A stretch of DNA of 64,000 nt from Caloranaerobacter ferrireducens (GTDB taxonomy: Bacteria; Bacillota; Clostridia; Tissierellales; Thermohalobacteraceae): assembly GCF_001730685.1 (NCBI RefSeq), contig NZ_MDJR01000002.1, positions 244,304-308,303 on the forward strand, read 5' to 3'. Under the pieces are notes generated by a model. That model did no database searches. It was not told the origin of the DNA and worked only from the letters and a program-made list of their open reading frames with translations. The position numbers and the translations under genes were made by a program. Shown one piece after another: positions 25,701 through 33,593 of this stretch (positions within the stretch are counted from its first letter, which is position 1; the number at the start of each line of letters is the position of its first letter).

Positions 25701-28700
25701 TTATAGCACTAATAATAATGGATTTGAAGTAACTTATGGTCCAGATAAAACAAATACAGTTAGGTTAAGAGCTCCGAAGGTTGGTATAGAGAAAAGTGCA
25801 TCGATAACAGAAGGTGAGATAGGAGACGACATAACATACACAATAACCATAACAGTACCAAATGGAACAATAGCATATACGCCACTTATAGAAGATATAT
25901 TACCAGTAGGGCAGACATATATAGGGCCAGCTACCAGACAAGAATTACCAAACCCACCAACAACAGTCGTACCGACAATATCGGGTCAGACAGTTACTTT
26001 TCCTATTAATTCAGATATAGATGCAACTAGTGGTCAGAGAACTATTATCTATACTTTCCTTGCAAGAATTACTAGTGCTACTCATAATCCACCTTTTTAT
26101 GAAATTCAAACTGATACTGCAAAGGTAAAATGGGCTATTACTTCTGGCGGCTCATTTAAGAGAGAAGAAGAGGATGAAATAAATATAACAGCAAGAACTC
26201 CAAACATAGCAATATTGAAAGAGCAGACGAACTTTACGAATGGAGGAAGTTATACAACAGAAAATATATCAGGTTTACCAGAAGATTTGATATATTATCG
26301 TTTGACAGTAACTTCGAATGGAGCTTCGCCAGCTTATAATGTCAATATACAGGATGTGTTAAACAGTAATGTAACGTTTGTAGGTATAATTTCAGGGCCT
26401 ACAGAAGGAAGTGTTGTATTATCTGGAAATATATTGACATGGAATATACCTCAGTTAGATACTGGAAATTCAGCAACACTTGAATTTGCAGTTTCAATAA
26501 ATTCAGGAATAGGTGCTGGAGCAGAGATAACAGATAATGTAACGTCAACTTATGATTCTAATGATGTAAATCCTATCACGTATACAGAAGATTCGAACTC
26601 GGTTTTATTGAATATACCATTATTAGAAATTGAAAAGACAGCTTCTACGAATGTTGCTGCTATTGGAGATACAATAACGTATACGTTAAAAGTTACAATA
26701 CCTTATAAAGTTAATGCATATAATTTAGTTATTAAGGATGTAATACCAGCTCGACAGCAGTATGTACCTGGAAGCTGGTCACCAGGAACACCAACTATAT
26801 CGGGTAATGAAATAACATTTAATGAACCAACTACACCACAAACAGGACCACAGACTTTAATTTATACATTTCAAACAACTGTCATAAGTGGTACGACAAC
26901 CTATCCATATACTGAAATACAAAGGAATTTAACAGAAGTTATATGGGATATTACACCTACAGGACCTGAAGCACCTCCAGTTTCAGATTATGTTGATGTT
27001 GAAATTAGAAGTCCTCATATAATTGTACTAAAAGAACAAAGGAATGTTACGCAAGGTGGTAGTTTTACAACAGGAACTTTATTAGGAGTAGCTACAGGAG
27101 ATATAGTGGAATATAGAATAACGCTTACAAATGATGGTGCAAATACAGCATATAATGTTATAACGACAGATAATCTTGATCCTTCTCTAACATTTACTGG
27201 TGTTGTAATATCACCACCTGGAACTGTAACGTCATCTGTTCCATTAGGTTCGCCTGATGGTACTATAACTTGGACAGAAACAAGTATTGCGGCAGGTGAA
27301 AGTAGAGTATTAGTTTTTTCTGTTCAAGTGAATTCTGGACCACCACCAGGAACTAGTATATTAAATCAAACTTCAACAGTATATGATACTTCGCCAACAA
27401 ATCCAACAACTTTAGGACCAGAGTTATCAAATATAGTAGGTTTTAATTATACTCTACCTAAAATAACTAAGAATGTTGATAAGAGTAGTGTTTTTGTAGG
27501 CGATACTGTAACTTATACGATTGAAATAACTATACCAAATGGTAATATAGCTTATGATGTGCAAGTAGTAGATAATTTGCCACCTAATCAAAGTTATGTA
27601 CCTGATAGTTTAACAAGGAATGGAGTTCCGATCATACCATCTCCAACATTAACATTCCCGCAAGAAGGTACAATAGATGCTACAGCAGGGGCTGTAACGA
27701 TAGTTTATACATTTAAGGCAGTTATTGATTCAGTAAGTACGTCTCCACAGGATATACAGATAAATACAGCAACAATTAATTGGAATACTGCTCCAGGAGG
27801 GCCAGCTGGAACACCACAAACTGATACAGTAGAAGTATATGTAACAGATCTTAATATTGAATTGTTAAAAGAACAAAAGAATTTTACTACTGGAGGTTCA
27901 TTCACGACTGATCTTATACAAGTTTCTGTCGGAGATATTATTCATTATCAATTGACAGTTACAAATCCAAGTCCAACTTATACACTTTATAATGTTACTG
28001 TTGAAGATAATTTAGATAATTTACTAAAATTTATTAGTGAAGTTATTTTGCCACCAGCTGGAGTTATTGTTCATACAGGAGAATCGAGTAATGGCAAAAT
28101 CATTTGGTCGATACCATCTATTCCACCATTGACAAGTTATAGTGCAGTTGTTGCTGTTAAAGTATTACCTGGAGGAGTAGCACAAAGTAGTATTTCAGAT
28201 AATATATCAGCAACTTTTTCAGTAGTTAGTGGACCTAGCCCAACCTATGGACCTATACTATCAAATTCAGTTGAAGCTAAGCTTCCTTCATTACAAATCG
28301 ATAAATCTGTGTCAAAAGATGATGTAGAAATAGGCGAAATTATTGAATATACGTTAAGTGTTACAGTACCAGAAGGAACTATTGCATATAATGTGGTTTT
28401 GACAGATATTTTACCAAATGGGCAAGTTTATGTAGGTGAAGCTACTAAAGATGGAGTATTAGTTTTTCCAAGCATATCAGGACAATTAGTAACATTTGAT
28501 ACTGAAGATTTAATAAATGCAACGACAAGTAGTGTAACCATTGTATACACTTTCAAAGCTAGAATAGTAATGGGGGCTGCATCAGATCCATATATAGAAA
28601 CTCAAATAAATAATGCAGAAGTAAACTGGAATATAGATGCATCAGGTACACCTGCAGTACCTTCAAAGACATCAAAAGATGTTATAGTAAGAAGTCCATT

Positions 28701-30513
28701 TTTCCTAATTACAAAAGAACAAAGCAATGTAACAAAATTTACTGGTTATGAGATAAATCCTATTTTTGTAGAAACAGGTGATATAGTAGAATTTAGATTA
28801 TCAGTAGAAAATCTAGGTAAAGCGCCAGCTTACAACGTTGTTATAACAGATGTACTAGATCAATTTGAAGATTATAAAGGAGTAGTAGATATTTCAGCTG
28901 GTACTATTGCATTTGATGCATTAAATAAAAAGCTTACTTGGATAATAGATGTATTAGATGTTGATACTGTAGAAGTGTTAAGTTTTAGAGTAGAAATATT
29001 AGGAGGAATATCTGCAGGTGGTGAAGATTCTAATATAGCTACTGCTTATTACGACACTAATCAAATAACTCCTATAACTTATGGACCATTTAATTCTAAC
29101 GAAGTTGTTCAAATATACCCTAATGTACGGATAGCAAAAACATCAAATATTGATAATGCTGCTGTTGGAGATATAATAACTTATACTGTTGAATTTATTT
29201 TACCGAAAGGAACTGTGGCATATAATGGACAATTTACTGATATATTACCAATAGGACAAATATATAATGGTAATGCAACACTAAATGGGGTTCCTATTAC
29301 TCCAGAAGAAGTGGTTGGTCAATTCATAGCGTTTCCAAAAGTCCCTTATGCAGAAGCTGTAGGTGCAGATGCTGTATTTAAGTATAAGTTTGAAGCTAAA
29401 GTTGTATCAGCTATTGTAGATCCTGTAAGTTTAGTAGAAACACAAACTAATGAAGGATATGGTAATTGGGATCTTGAACCAGGTATTCCAGCTAATCCAG
29501 TAAATGATGTCAAAGAGATTAAAGTTACAGATAGTACAGTAGATATTTATAAATTTCAAAGAAATGCTTCGAAAGAAGAGAATTTCACAGATAATCCAAT
29601 ATATGCTTATCCAAATGAAACTATAGAGTTTAAGATACAAATAGTTAACACAGGGCCAAGAACAGTTTATGATATTGAAGTTGCTGATATATTATCAGAC
29701 AAATTGAAATTTATTGAGTCTATATATGTACCAGCAGGTACCATTTTAACTCATAGTGGTGAAACTCAGGGAGGTACAGTTAAATGGCTGATATCATTAC
29801 TTGAGCCAGGAGATTCTTTGGAGGTTATCTTTTCAGTAAAATTACTTGATGCTGTAATAAGTCCTATTTTCAATAAAGCTTTGGCTAGTTTTAGAATTAG
29901 TGAAACAAATCCAGATAGATTTGGTAATTTGTCATCAAATACAACTCAGATAAATATACCTCTTCAATCTGAATGTATTATTGCAGAAAAGATTTATAGT
30001 CAGTGTTTGAAAAAGATATGTCTTTATGATATAGAGCTAAATATTCCACAGGGTTATATGATAGATAGTATAAAATTTAATAAAGGAGAAATTGTACCTG
30101 GTTCTTTAAAAATAATAGAAACAGCTAAGCAGCATTTTAGAAGAGTTACTTTTTTAGTAACAATTAGTTATATTATAAGGTTAAGAAATGAACTGAATGA
30201 GTATTTAGAGTTACAATGCAAGTTACCGGATTATGAAGTCAATATAGTTATGTTCATACCAGAACATAATGATGAACAACAATTTGATATTTTGCTAGAC
30301 ACATATAGTAATGTACTTTATATTGATGAAATAAATAAAACATTTATAGTAGGAATTTATAATATTGTATCGGCTGCATTAAAAACACAACTACTAATTC
30401 CTTCATTTGGTTATTGTCAAGATATTTTAAAATATGAATGTGAAGGTATGTGTGAAGATTTTGGTGATATGAATATAAATTCATATGAAGATTTTTATCC
30501 AAAGCAAGAATAA
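22750..30513 (+). CDS. Giant DUF11 (conserved repeat domain) protein with cysteine-rich C-terminal module
   Basis: 2587 residues, the largest gene here. ATG 22750 has GGAGGTGA 5-12 bases upstream. Residues 1-730 hold several diverged beta-sandwich units of the DUF11 type. From about 732 to 2404 six tandem modules of about 280 residues follow, each with an 'IGDxITYTxxxTVPxGTxAYNV' half and an 'LKEQxNVTxGGSF..GDxxEYRxTVTN' half. The last 181 residues carry seven of the nine cysteines (KICLY, GYCQDIL, YECEGMC). There is no signal peptide, LPXTG or transmembrane helix. DUF11 proteins are usually surface stalks; without a signal a spore-surface location assembled from the mother cell is plausible, but that is inference. 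Transcribed alone. Confidence 0.85.
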   Translation: MAISQSDFVLSEIPDPIKVVLGMDGIFRLMFKNTSATERGYNLTVEMTLPDGVSYVDSSIIPTSVEENPDGTVKVSWINIKDLAPNEIDYSIEVKVKSDDTFRSTGLPVPFDVPLVSVDITATVDTLPRGDEDIGNVKITKTDSANFIPLRYNLLKTAPSKMPKGAGLISPDLSPLWPYQYKLTVMNNIREPSTVTLIDNLPNGVRYLGGLTVSGPDSIELSSPNIIVPTPGPDCQDYVTLDWQTVTLSEGSVNIITFDVAIWDNYTEGCEENSGERIPHSTPLQNVAILEGISGPVQAVATTRAMDATIDKTVDKKITDVGEINTYTLTYKINQYDDIDSFTITDIIEDGQEYNVGSASLAPDSVTVNPDGTTELVWNLGYLSKGTTGTITFTTTVKSNYSSGEPVSSDDVLSDNVNIDGINQTTLTNTPDTSSASSIIRKPNIKKEILNYYYKDGTLKPMNVAAPGDEVEFRITYSSVGITASQKNIEIDEYAPLNMGPLTAGMPITYGGTLPGPFTPVTVSPNGLRWSAGTVPGNTIWTATFKVPVQNIDFVGARNNLAKLAGENTKGFAYSERDQVEVVFGEPNIQFQKTVTGPNINAIKAGETYTYSITISNMQNAEGTVVDAFEMDLTDVIPDGLTYAGTYTVTGTGEYDDPVFSGQNVSMTIKKLAPDESLTLSFDVTVDSTIVSGQVFTNNAVLQRPYSQPDRSYQYPGEPFTAQTTLKAESIELFKLVKPLFAKIGDIVTYIIQVTIPEGTNAYNVQVIDTFPDTTQTYIAGSATKDGVPITPTVSGGTVIFPVIPYIDATASSVDIIYAFDVRVIGGTHEYPYIEKQINKAEVKWDMDISGPPAVPVSTSATLEVRTPHLRGLKEQRNVTKGGRFTKRGINYEVGDVIEYRISITNDGAETAFNTIVTDELNSLLSFNSGSIITTHGTAIESGGTITWNIPILNVGETATLMFSVTTLPGVAAGGRIPDKASFVYSTNNNGFEVTYGPDKTNTVRLRAPKVGIEKSASITEGEIGDDITYTITITVPNGTIAYTPLIEDILPVGQTYIGPATRQELPNPPTTVVPTISGQTVTFPINSDIDATSGQRTIIYTFLARITSATHNPPFYEIQTDTAKVKWAITSGGSFKREEEDEINITARTPNIAILKEQTNFTNGGSYTTENISGLPEDLIYYRLTVTSNGASPAYNVNIQDVLNSNVTFVGIISGPTEGSVVLSGNILTWNIPQLDTGNSATLEFAVSINSGIGAGAEITDNVTSTYDSNDVNPITYTEDSNSVLLNIPLLEIEKTASTNVAAIGDTITYTLKVTIPYKVNAYNLVIKDVIPARQQYVPGSWSPGTPTISGNEITFNEPTTPQTGPQTLIYTFQTTVISGTTTYPYTEIQRNLTEVIWDITPTGPEAPPVSDYVDVEIRSPHIIVLKEQRNVTQGGSFTTGTLLGVATGDIVEYRITLTNDGANTAYNVITTDNLDPSLTFTGVVISPPGTVTSSVPLGSPDGTITWTETSIAAGESRVLVFSVQVNSGPPPGTSILNQTSTVYDTSPTNPTTLGPELSNIVGFNYTLPKITKNVDKSSVFVGDTVTYTIEITIPNGNIAYDVQVVDNLPPNQSYVPDSLTRNGVPIIPSPTLTFPQEGTIDATAGAVTIVYTFKAVIDSVSTSPQDIQINTATINWNTAPGGPAGTPQTDTVEVYVTDLNIELLKEQKNFTTGGSFTTDLIQVSVGDIIHYQLTVTNPSPTYTLYNVTVEDNLDNLLKFISEVILPPAGVIVHTGESSNGKIIWSIPSIPPLTSYSAVVAVKVLPGGVAQSSISDNISATFSVVSGPSPTYGPILSNSVEAKLPSLQIDKSVSKDDVEIGEIIEYTLSVTVPEGTIAYNVVLTDILPNGQVYVGEATKDGVLVFPSISGQLVTFDTEDLINATTSSVTIVYTFKARIVMGAASDPYIETQINNAEVNWNIDASGTPAVPSKTSKDVIVRSPFFLITKEQSNVTKFTGYEINPIFVETGDIVEFRLSVENLGKAPAYNVVITDVLDQFEDYKGVVDISAGTIAFDALNKKLTWIIDVLDVDTVEVLSFRVEILGGISAGGEDSNIATAYYDTNQITPITYGPFNSNEVVQIYPNVRIAKTSNIDNAAVGDIITYTVEFILPKGTVAYNGQFTDILPIGQIYNGNATLNGVPITPEEVVGQFIAFPKVPYAEAVGADAVFKYKFEAKVVSAIVDPVSLVETQTNEGYGNWDLEPGIPANPVNDVKEIKVTDSTVDIYKFQRNASKEENFTDNPIYAYPNETIEFKIQIVNTGPRTVYDIEVADILSDKLKFIESIYVPAGTILTHSGETQGGTVKWLISLLEPGDSLEVIFSVKLLDAVISPIFNKALASFRISETNPDRFGNLSSNTTQINIPLQSECIIAEKIYSQCLKKICLYDIELNIPQGYMIDSIKFNKGEIVPGSLKIIETAKQHFRRVTFLVTISYIIRLRNELNEYLELQCKLPDYEVNIVMFIPEHNDEQQFDILLDTYSNVLYIDEINKTFIVGIYNIVSAALKTQLLIPSFGYCQDILKYECEGMCEDFGDMNINSYEDFYPKQE
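24943..29960 (+). repeat. Six tandem DUF11 super-modules of about 835 bp
   Basis: Module starts recur at about 24943, 25785, 26621, 27465, 28300 and 29131, giving 830-845 bp spacing. Each encodes the same two-domain pattern (for example GDTITYTLKVTIPY, GDTVTYTIEITIPN, GEIIEYTLSVTVPE). The copies are diverged at the protein level, so the array is old rather than a recent expansion. Confidence 0.85.
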
Positions 30514-30537
30514 AATAGTCCCCGATTTTTTAGGATT
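30514..30537 (+). terminator. Left, decayed copy of the DUF11 gene terminator
   Basis: AATAGTCCCCGATTTTTTAG begins directly at the DUF11 stop codon and resembles the intact terminator at 30796-30829, but lacks its matching right arm and T-run. It forms the left flank of repeat A3. Confidence 0.5.
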
Positions 30538-30542
30538 GAGCT

Positions 30543-30789
30543 TGTAGATAAAATAAATTATTTATGAAAATAACGCTCATGCGAAAGAATTTAGAAAAAA
30601 CTTAAGGCTCAAATTTTTAGAAAATCCTAATGCACCTAATCAAGACGTCCTGTCTTGTAGGATGCTGGCTTAGCGTCCTGCTAAGCCTACGGATTTTCTC
30701 AAAAATTTTCTCCTAGTTTTCTAAACTAAATTTTTTCAAGCATTTGCTTTTATTTTCATGTATTTTTTAAAAGATTAACTTTGTTTACA
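30543..30789 (+). repeat. Family A palindromic element, copy A3 (complete)
   Basis: A complete 247-bp copy, from TGTAGATAAA to TTTGTTTACA. The outer arms pair over about 100 bases (ATGAAAATAACGCTCATGCG with GCATTTGCTTTTATTTTCAT and so on to AGAAAATCC with GGATTTTCT). Two inner hairpins share the loop GTCCT: AAGAC-GTCCT-GTCTT (30642-30656) and GGCTTAGC-GTCCT-GCTAAGCC (30667-30687). No open reading frame or transposase lies within it. Confidence 0.85.
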
Positions 30790-30795
30790 AGTTCA

Positions 30796-30829
30796 AATAA
30801 TCCCTGATTTTTTCGGGGATTATTTTTTG
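30796..30829 (+). terminator. Intact terminator right of repeat A3
   Basis: AATAATCCCTGA-TTTTT-TCGGGGATTATT followed by TTTT; the matching version at 30514 lies on the other side of the 247-bp repeat. Confidence 0.75.
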
Positions 30830-30936
30830 ATAGATTTATATTAGAATATACTTAAGAAAATATGGATATATTTTTTTGAATGATGATATAATTTAAATAA
30901 TAAATAGTAACTAATATTATGAAGGGTGGTAAATTT

Positions 30937-31692
30937 ATGGGTGATATTATTGATTACAAAATTTATGGAGATGACATGCAGATTGTTGAGATTGAATTAG
31001 ATCCTAATGAGGGAGTAAGAGCAGAAGCAGGTGCTATGATGTATATGGAAGACGGTATAGTTATGCAAACTTCTACTGGTGGAGGACTGTTTAAAGGTTT
31101 CAAGAGGATGATTACAGGAGAGAGCTTTTTTATTACAACATTTATGTATCAGGGTAGAGGAAAAGGTCACGTTGCTTTTGGAGCACCTTATCCTGGGAAA
31201 ATAATACCTATTCAATTAGAAAAATATGGTGGAAGATTTTATTGTCAGAAAGATGCTTTTTTATGTGCGGCTAGAGGTATTGATATAGATATAGCTTTTA
31301 CAAGAAGATTAGGAGCAGGCTTTTTTGGTGGAGAAGGTTTTATACTTCAAAAATTAGAAGGTAGTGGTATGGCTTTTATTCATGCAGGTGGTACAATTAT
31401 AAAAAAAGAGCTAGCCCATAATGAAACCATACGTGTAGATACAGGATGTATTGTTGGTTTTGCACCGACTGTTGATTATGATATTCAATTTGTTGGAGGA
31501 TTCAAAAATGCATTGTTTGGCGGGGAGGGTCTTTTTTTAGCTCAGTTAAGAGGACCTGGAGAGGTTTATTTGCAAAGTCTACCTTTATCACGTTTAGCTG
31601 ATAGAATATATGCAGCAGCACGTTTTCATCAAGTTGGTGAAAAAAGAGGAATAGGAGCTAGTATTTTAGGAGAAATATTTGATGGCGATTAG
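30937..31692 (+). CDS. TIGR00266 / AIM24-family protein
   Basis: 251 residues with the family's glycine-rich beta-structure: [15 protein letters not shown] near the start, [18 protein letters not shown], and [20 protein letters not shown] followed by a second, similar [22 protein letters not shown]. Proteins of this kind are found widely in bacteria; their biochemical role is not established. ATG 30937 is preferred over ATG 30919 because AAGGGTGG (30922-30929) lies 7 bases before it. Located between repeat A3 and the trpS T-box leader; apparently monocistronic. Confidence 0.88.
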   Translation: MGDIIDYKIYGDDMQIVEIELDPNEGVRAEAGAMMYMEDGIVMQTSTGGGLFKGFKRMITGESFFITTFMYQGRGKGHVAFGAPYPGKIIPIQLEKYGGRFYCQKDAFLCAARGIDIDIAFTRRLGAGFFGGEGFILQKLEGSGMAFIHAGGTIIKKELAHNETIRVDTGCIVGFAPTVDYDIQFVGGFKNALFGGEGLFLAQLRGPGEVYLQSLPLSRLADRIYAAARFHQVGEKRGIGASILGEIFDGD

Positions 31693-31707
31693 ATTGATAT
31701 TTTTGTA

Positions 31708-31735
31708 TTGAATATATTAAGCTATATGGTATAAT
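31708..31735 (+). promoter_or_regulatory. Promoter of the trpS T-box transcript
   Basis: TTGAAT at 31708-31713 and TATAAT at 31730-31735 with a 16-base spacer, immediately upstream of the T-box leader. Confidence 0.7.
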
Positions 31736-31744
31736 AGAAAAAAA

Positions 31745-31981
31745 TAGAACAAAAAGCTATGACTAAGAGTAGTAGGCATATACCTAACTAAAGCGATTCG
31801 AGGATGGTGGGAGCTCGAAGTTAAGGGTATGCTGAATGGACTTAGGAGTGTGGATTCGAAATTCAAGTAGAATTCAACGCATGCCTGCGTTATGGGCCAA
31901 AGTGGACACAGAGTCAAGTAGAGTGGTACCGCGGAAGCTAACCTTTCGTCTCTATAAATATAGAGAAGAAAGGTTTTTTTC
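31745..31981 (+). promoter_or_regulatory. T-box leader controlling trpS
   Basis: A T-box riboswitch that senses uncharged tRNA-Trp. Seen: AGAGTAGTAGG stem I region, a candidate specifier codon TGG at 31837-31839 in GCTGAATGGAC, the T-box AGAGTGGTACCGCGG (about 31918-31932) and a terminator AACCTTTC..GAAAGGTT plus T-run at about 31940-31980. Specifier and downstream gene agree. Confidence 0.93.
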
Positions 31982-32011
31982 ATAGATTAAAAAGAAAAGG
32001 AAGGTGAGAAA

Positions 32012-33013
32012 ATGAGCGATAAAAAAGTAATTTTAAGCGGAATTAAACCTTCAGGAGAATTGACACTTGGTAATTATTTAGGAGCAATAAAAAATTGGAT
32101 TAAGCTTCAGGATGAGTATGAATGTTTTTATTGTATTGTTGATTTACATGCTATTACTGTACCTCAAGTGCCAAAAGATTTAAGAAGAAATACTTTAGAG
32201 ATTTTAGCACAGTATATTGCTAGTGGGATAGACCCAGATAAAAATACTATTTTTATTCAGTCTCATGTTAGTGAGCATGCAGAATTAGCTTGGGTTTTGA
32301 ACTGTTTAACTTATATGGGTGAATTAAATAGAATGACACAGTTTAAAGAAAAATCCAGAAAAAACGAAGCTAATTTAAATGCGGGGTTATTTACTTATCC
32401 TGTATTAATGGCTGCAGATATATTATTATATCAGGCTGATTTAGTTCCTGTTGGTGAAGACCAAAAGCAGCATTTAGAATTAGCTAGAGATATAGCTAAA
32501 AGATTTAATAATAGATATAGTGAAACATTTAAAATTCCAGAAGTTTATATATCTAAAATAGGAGCTAGAATAATGAGCTTACAGGATCCTACAAGTAAAA
32601 TGTCTAAATCAGATGGCAATGAAAATGGATATATTTTACTTAAAGATAGTCCAGATACTATCAGAAGAAAGATAAAAAGAGCTGTTACAGATTCATTGAA
32701 TAGAGTTAAGTATTGTGATGAACAGCCTGGAATTAAAAATTTGATTACTATTTATTCTAAGCTTTCAGGTGACAGTATTGAAGAAATTGAAAAAAGGTAT
32801 GAAGGACAAGGATATGCGAAGTTCAAAGATGATTTAGCTGAAGTAGTAGTTGAAGGATTAAGACCTTTAAGGGAAAGATTTGAAGATTTAATGAAAAATA
32901 AAGATTATTTGGAGAAGGTTTATATTGAAGGAGCAAATAAAGCACAAAGAGTAGCAAGAAAGACTCTAAGCAAAGTTTATAGAAAAGTTGGATTTATTCA
33001 GAGAAAATTTTAA
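32012..33013 (+). CDS. trpS: Tryptophanyl-tRNA synthetase
   Basis: Class I synthetase charging tRNA-Trp. 333 residues, typical. ATP-binding HIGH-equivalent in PSGELTLGNYLGAI, tryptophan pocket region DLHAIT, and KMSKS motif in SKMSKSDGNENG. Ribosome site AGGAAGGTGAG, ATG 32012. Expression is governed by the T-box leader directly upstream. Terminator follows. Confidence 0.97.
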   Translation: MSDKKVILSGIKPSGELTLGNYLGAIKNWIKLQDEYECFYCIVDLHAITVPQVPKDLRRNTLEILAQYIASGIDPDKNTIFIQSHVSEHAELAWVLNCLTYMGELNRMTQFKEKSRKNEANLNAGLFTYPVLMAADILLYQADLVPVGEDQKQHLELARDIAKRFNNRYSETFKIPEVYISKIGARIMSLQDPTSKMSKSDGNENGYILLKDSPDTIRRKIKRAVTDSLNRVKYCDEQPGIKNLITIYSKLSGDSIEEIEKRYEGQGYAKFKDDLAEVVVEGLRPLRERFEDLMKNKDYLEKVYIEGANKAQRVARKTLSKVYRKVGFIQRKF

Positions 33014-33023
33014 AGATGCAAAA

Positions 33024-33060
33024 AGTACCCCCCACTGTGTAATCATTATTGTGGGGGTAT
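33024..33060. terminator. Terminator after trpS
   Basis: ACCCCCCA with TGGGGGT arms around a 17-base loop (about 33026-33059). T-run is weak on the plus strand. Confidence 0.55.
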
Positions 33061-33100
33061 TAATATATCTTGAAAAGTGAATATTAGTGAAATAAAATTT

Positions 33101-33448
33101 TTATTGAGCAATATGAACAGTATCGACAACAGTTCTTTTTACATAGCTGTCTCCACAAAGGCAGCGATATTCCTGTTCTTTATATTTTTTATAAATATCA
33201 CATTTGAAATAATAATCATCACTACTATCATAGTGCAAATGTGTAGCATAATAAATCCAATCAGTATATGTAGGGTCTCCTGCTTTTTCATATCGATGCG
33301 GTCCTTGCCATATAGGACAAGGAACATAGTTTGGACTAATTAAAGAACCTTTTTTAAAGCTGATATTTTCTTGTGCATATATGGATTCAATAGGCACAAG
33401 TATTATTAAAGCTAGAAGAAAAAGTAATATAAAACGTTTTTTAAACAT
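33101..33448 (-). CDS. Small secreted cysteine-containing protein, unknown function
   Basis: 115 residues with a clear signal peptide (KKRFILLFLLALIILVPIESIYA, cut before QEN). The mature part of about 90 residues contains cysteines in VPCPIWQG, YFKCDIY and YRCLCGD, and many tyrosines and histidines (YYATHLHYDSSDDYY). Strong ribosome site (AAAGGGGG) before ATG 33448. No family is recognised. Cysteine pairs could form disulfides or bind metal; I cannot say which. It faces trpS convergently and is divergent from the M28 peptidase gene. Confidence 0.7.
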   Translation of the reverse strand: MFKKRFILLFLLALIILVPIESIYAQENISFKKGSLISPNYVPCPIWQGPHRYEKAGDPTYTDWIYYATHLHYDSSDDYYFKCDIYKKYKEQEYRCLCGDSYVKRTVVDTVHIAQ

Positions 33449-33535
33449 ATAAAAAACCCCCTTTTAATGTTTTAATTTATTAAAAATTAATCCTAATAGT
33501 AGCATAATGTATTTTTTTAACACGTCAAGAAAAAA

Positions 33536-33564
33536 TTGACATAAAATCAATATTATATTACAAT
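33536..33564 (+). promoter_or_regulatory. Promoter of the M28 peptidase gene
   Basis: TTGACA at 33536-33541 and TACAAT at 33559-33564, 17-base spacer. Confidence 0.6.
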
Positions 33565-33593
33565 ATATTAAAAAAAGGTATAGGAGGCATAAT

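Noticed and set aside
31717..31983. 88-codon minus-strand open frame
   Set aside because: Antisense to the trpS T-box leader; the RNA structure accounts for conservation.
33077..33343. 88-codon plus-strand frame downstream of trpS
   Set aside because: Antisense to the small secreted protein gene, which has a signal peptide and a strong ribosome site.
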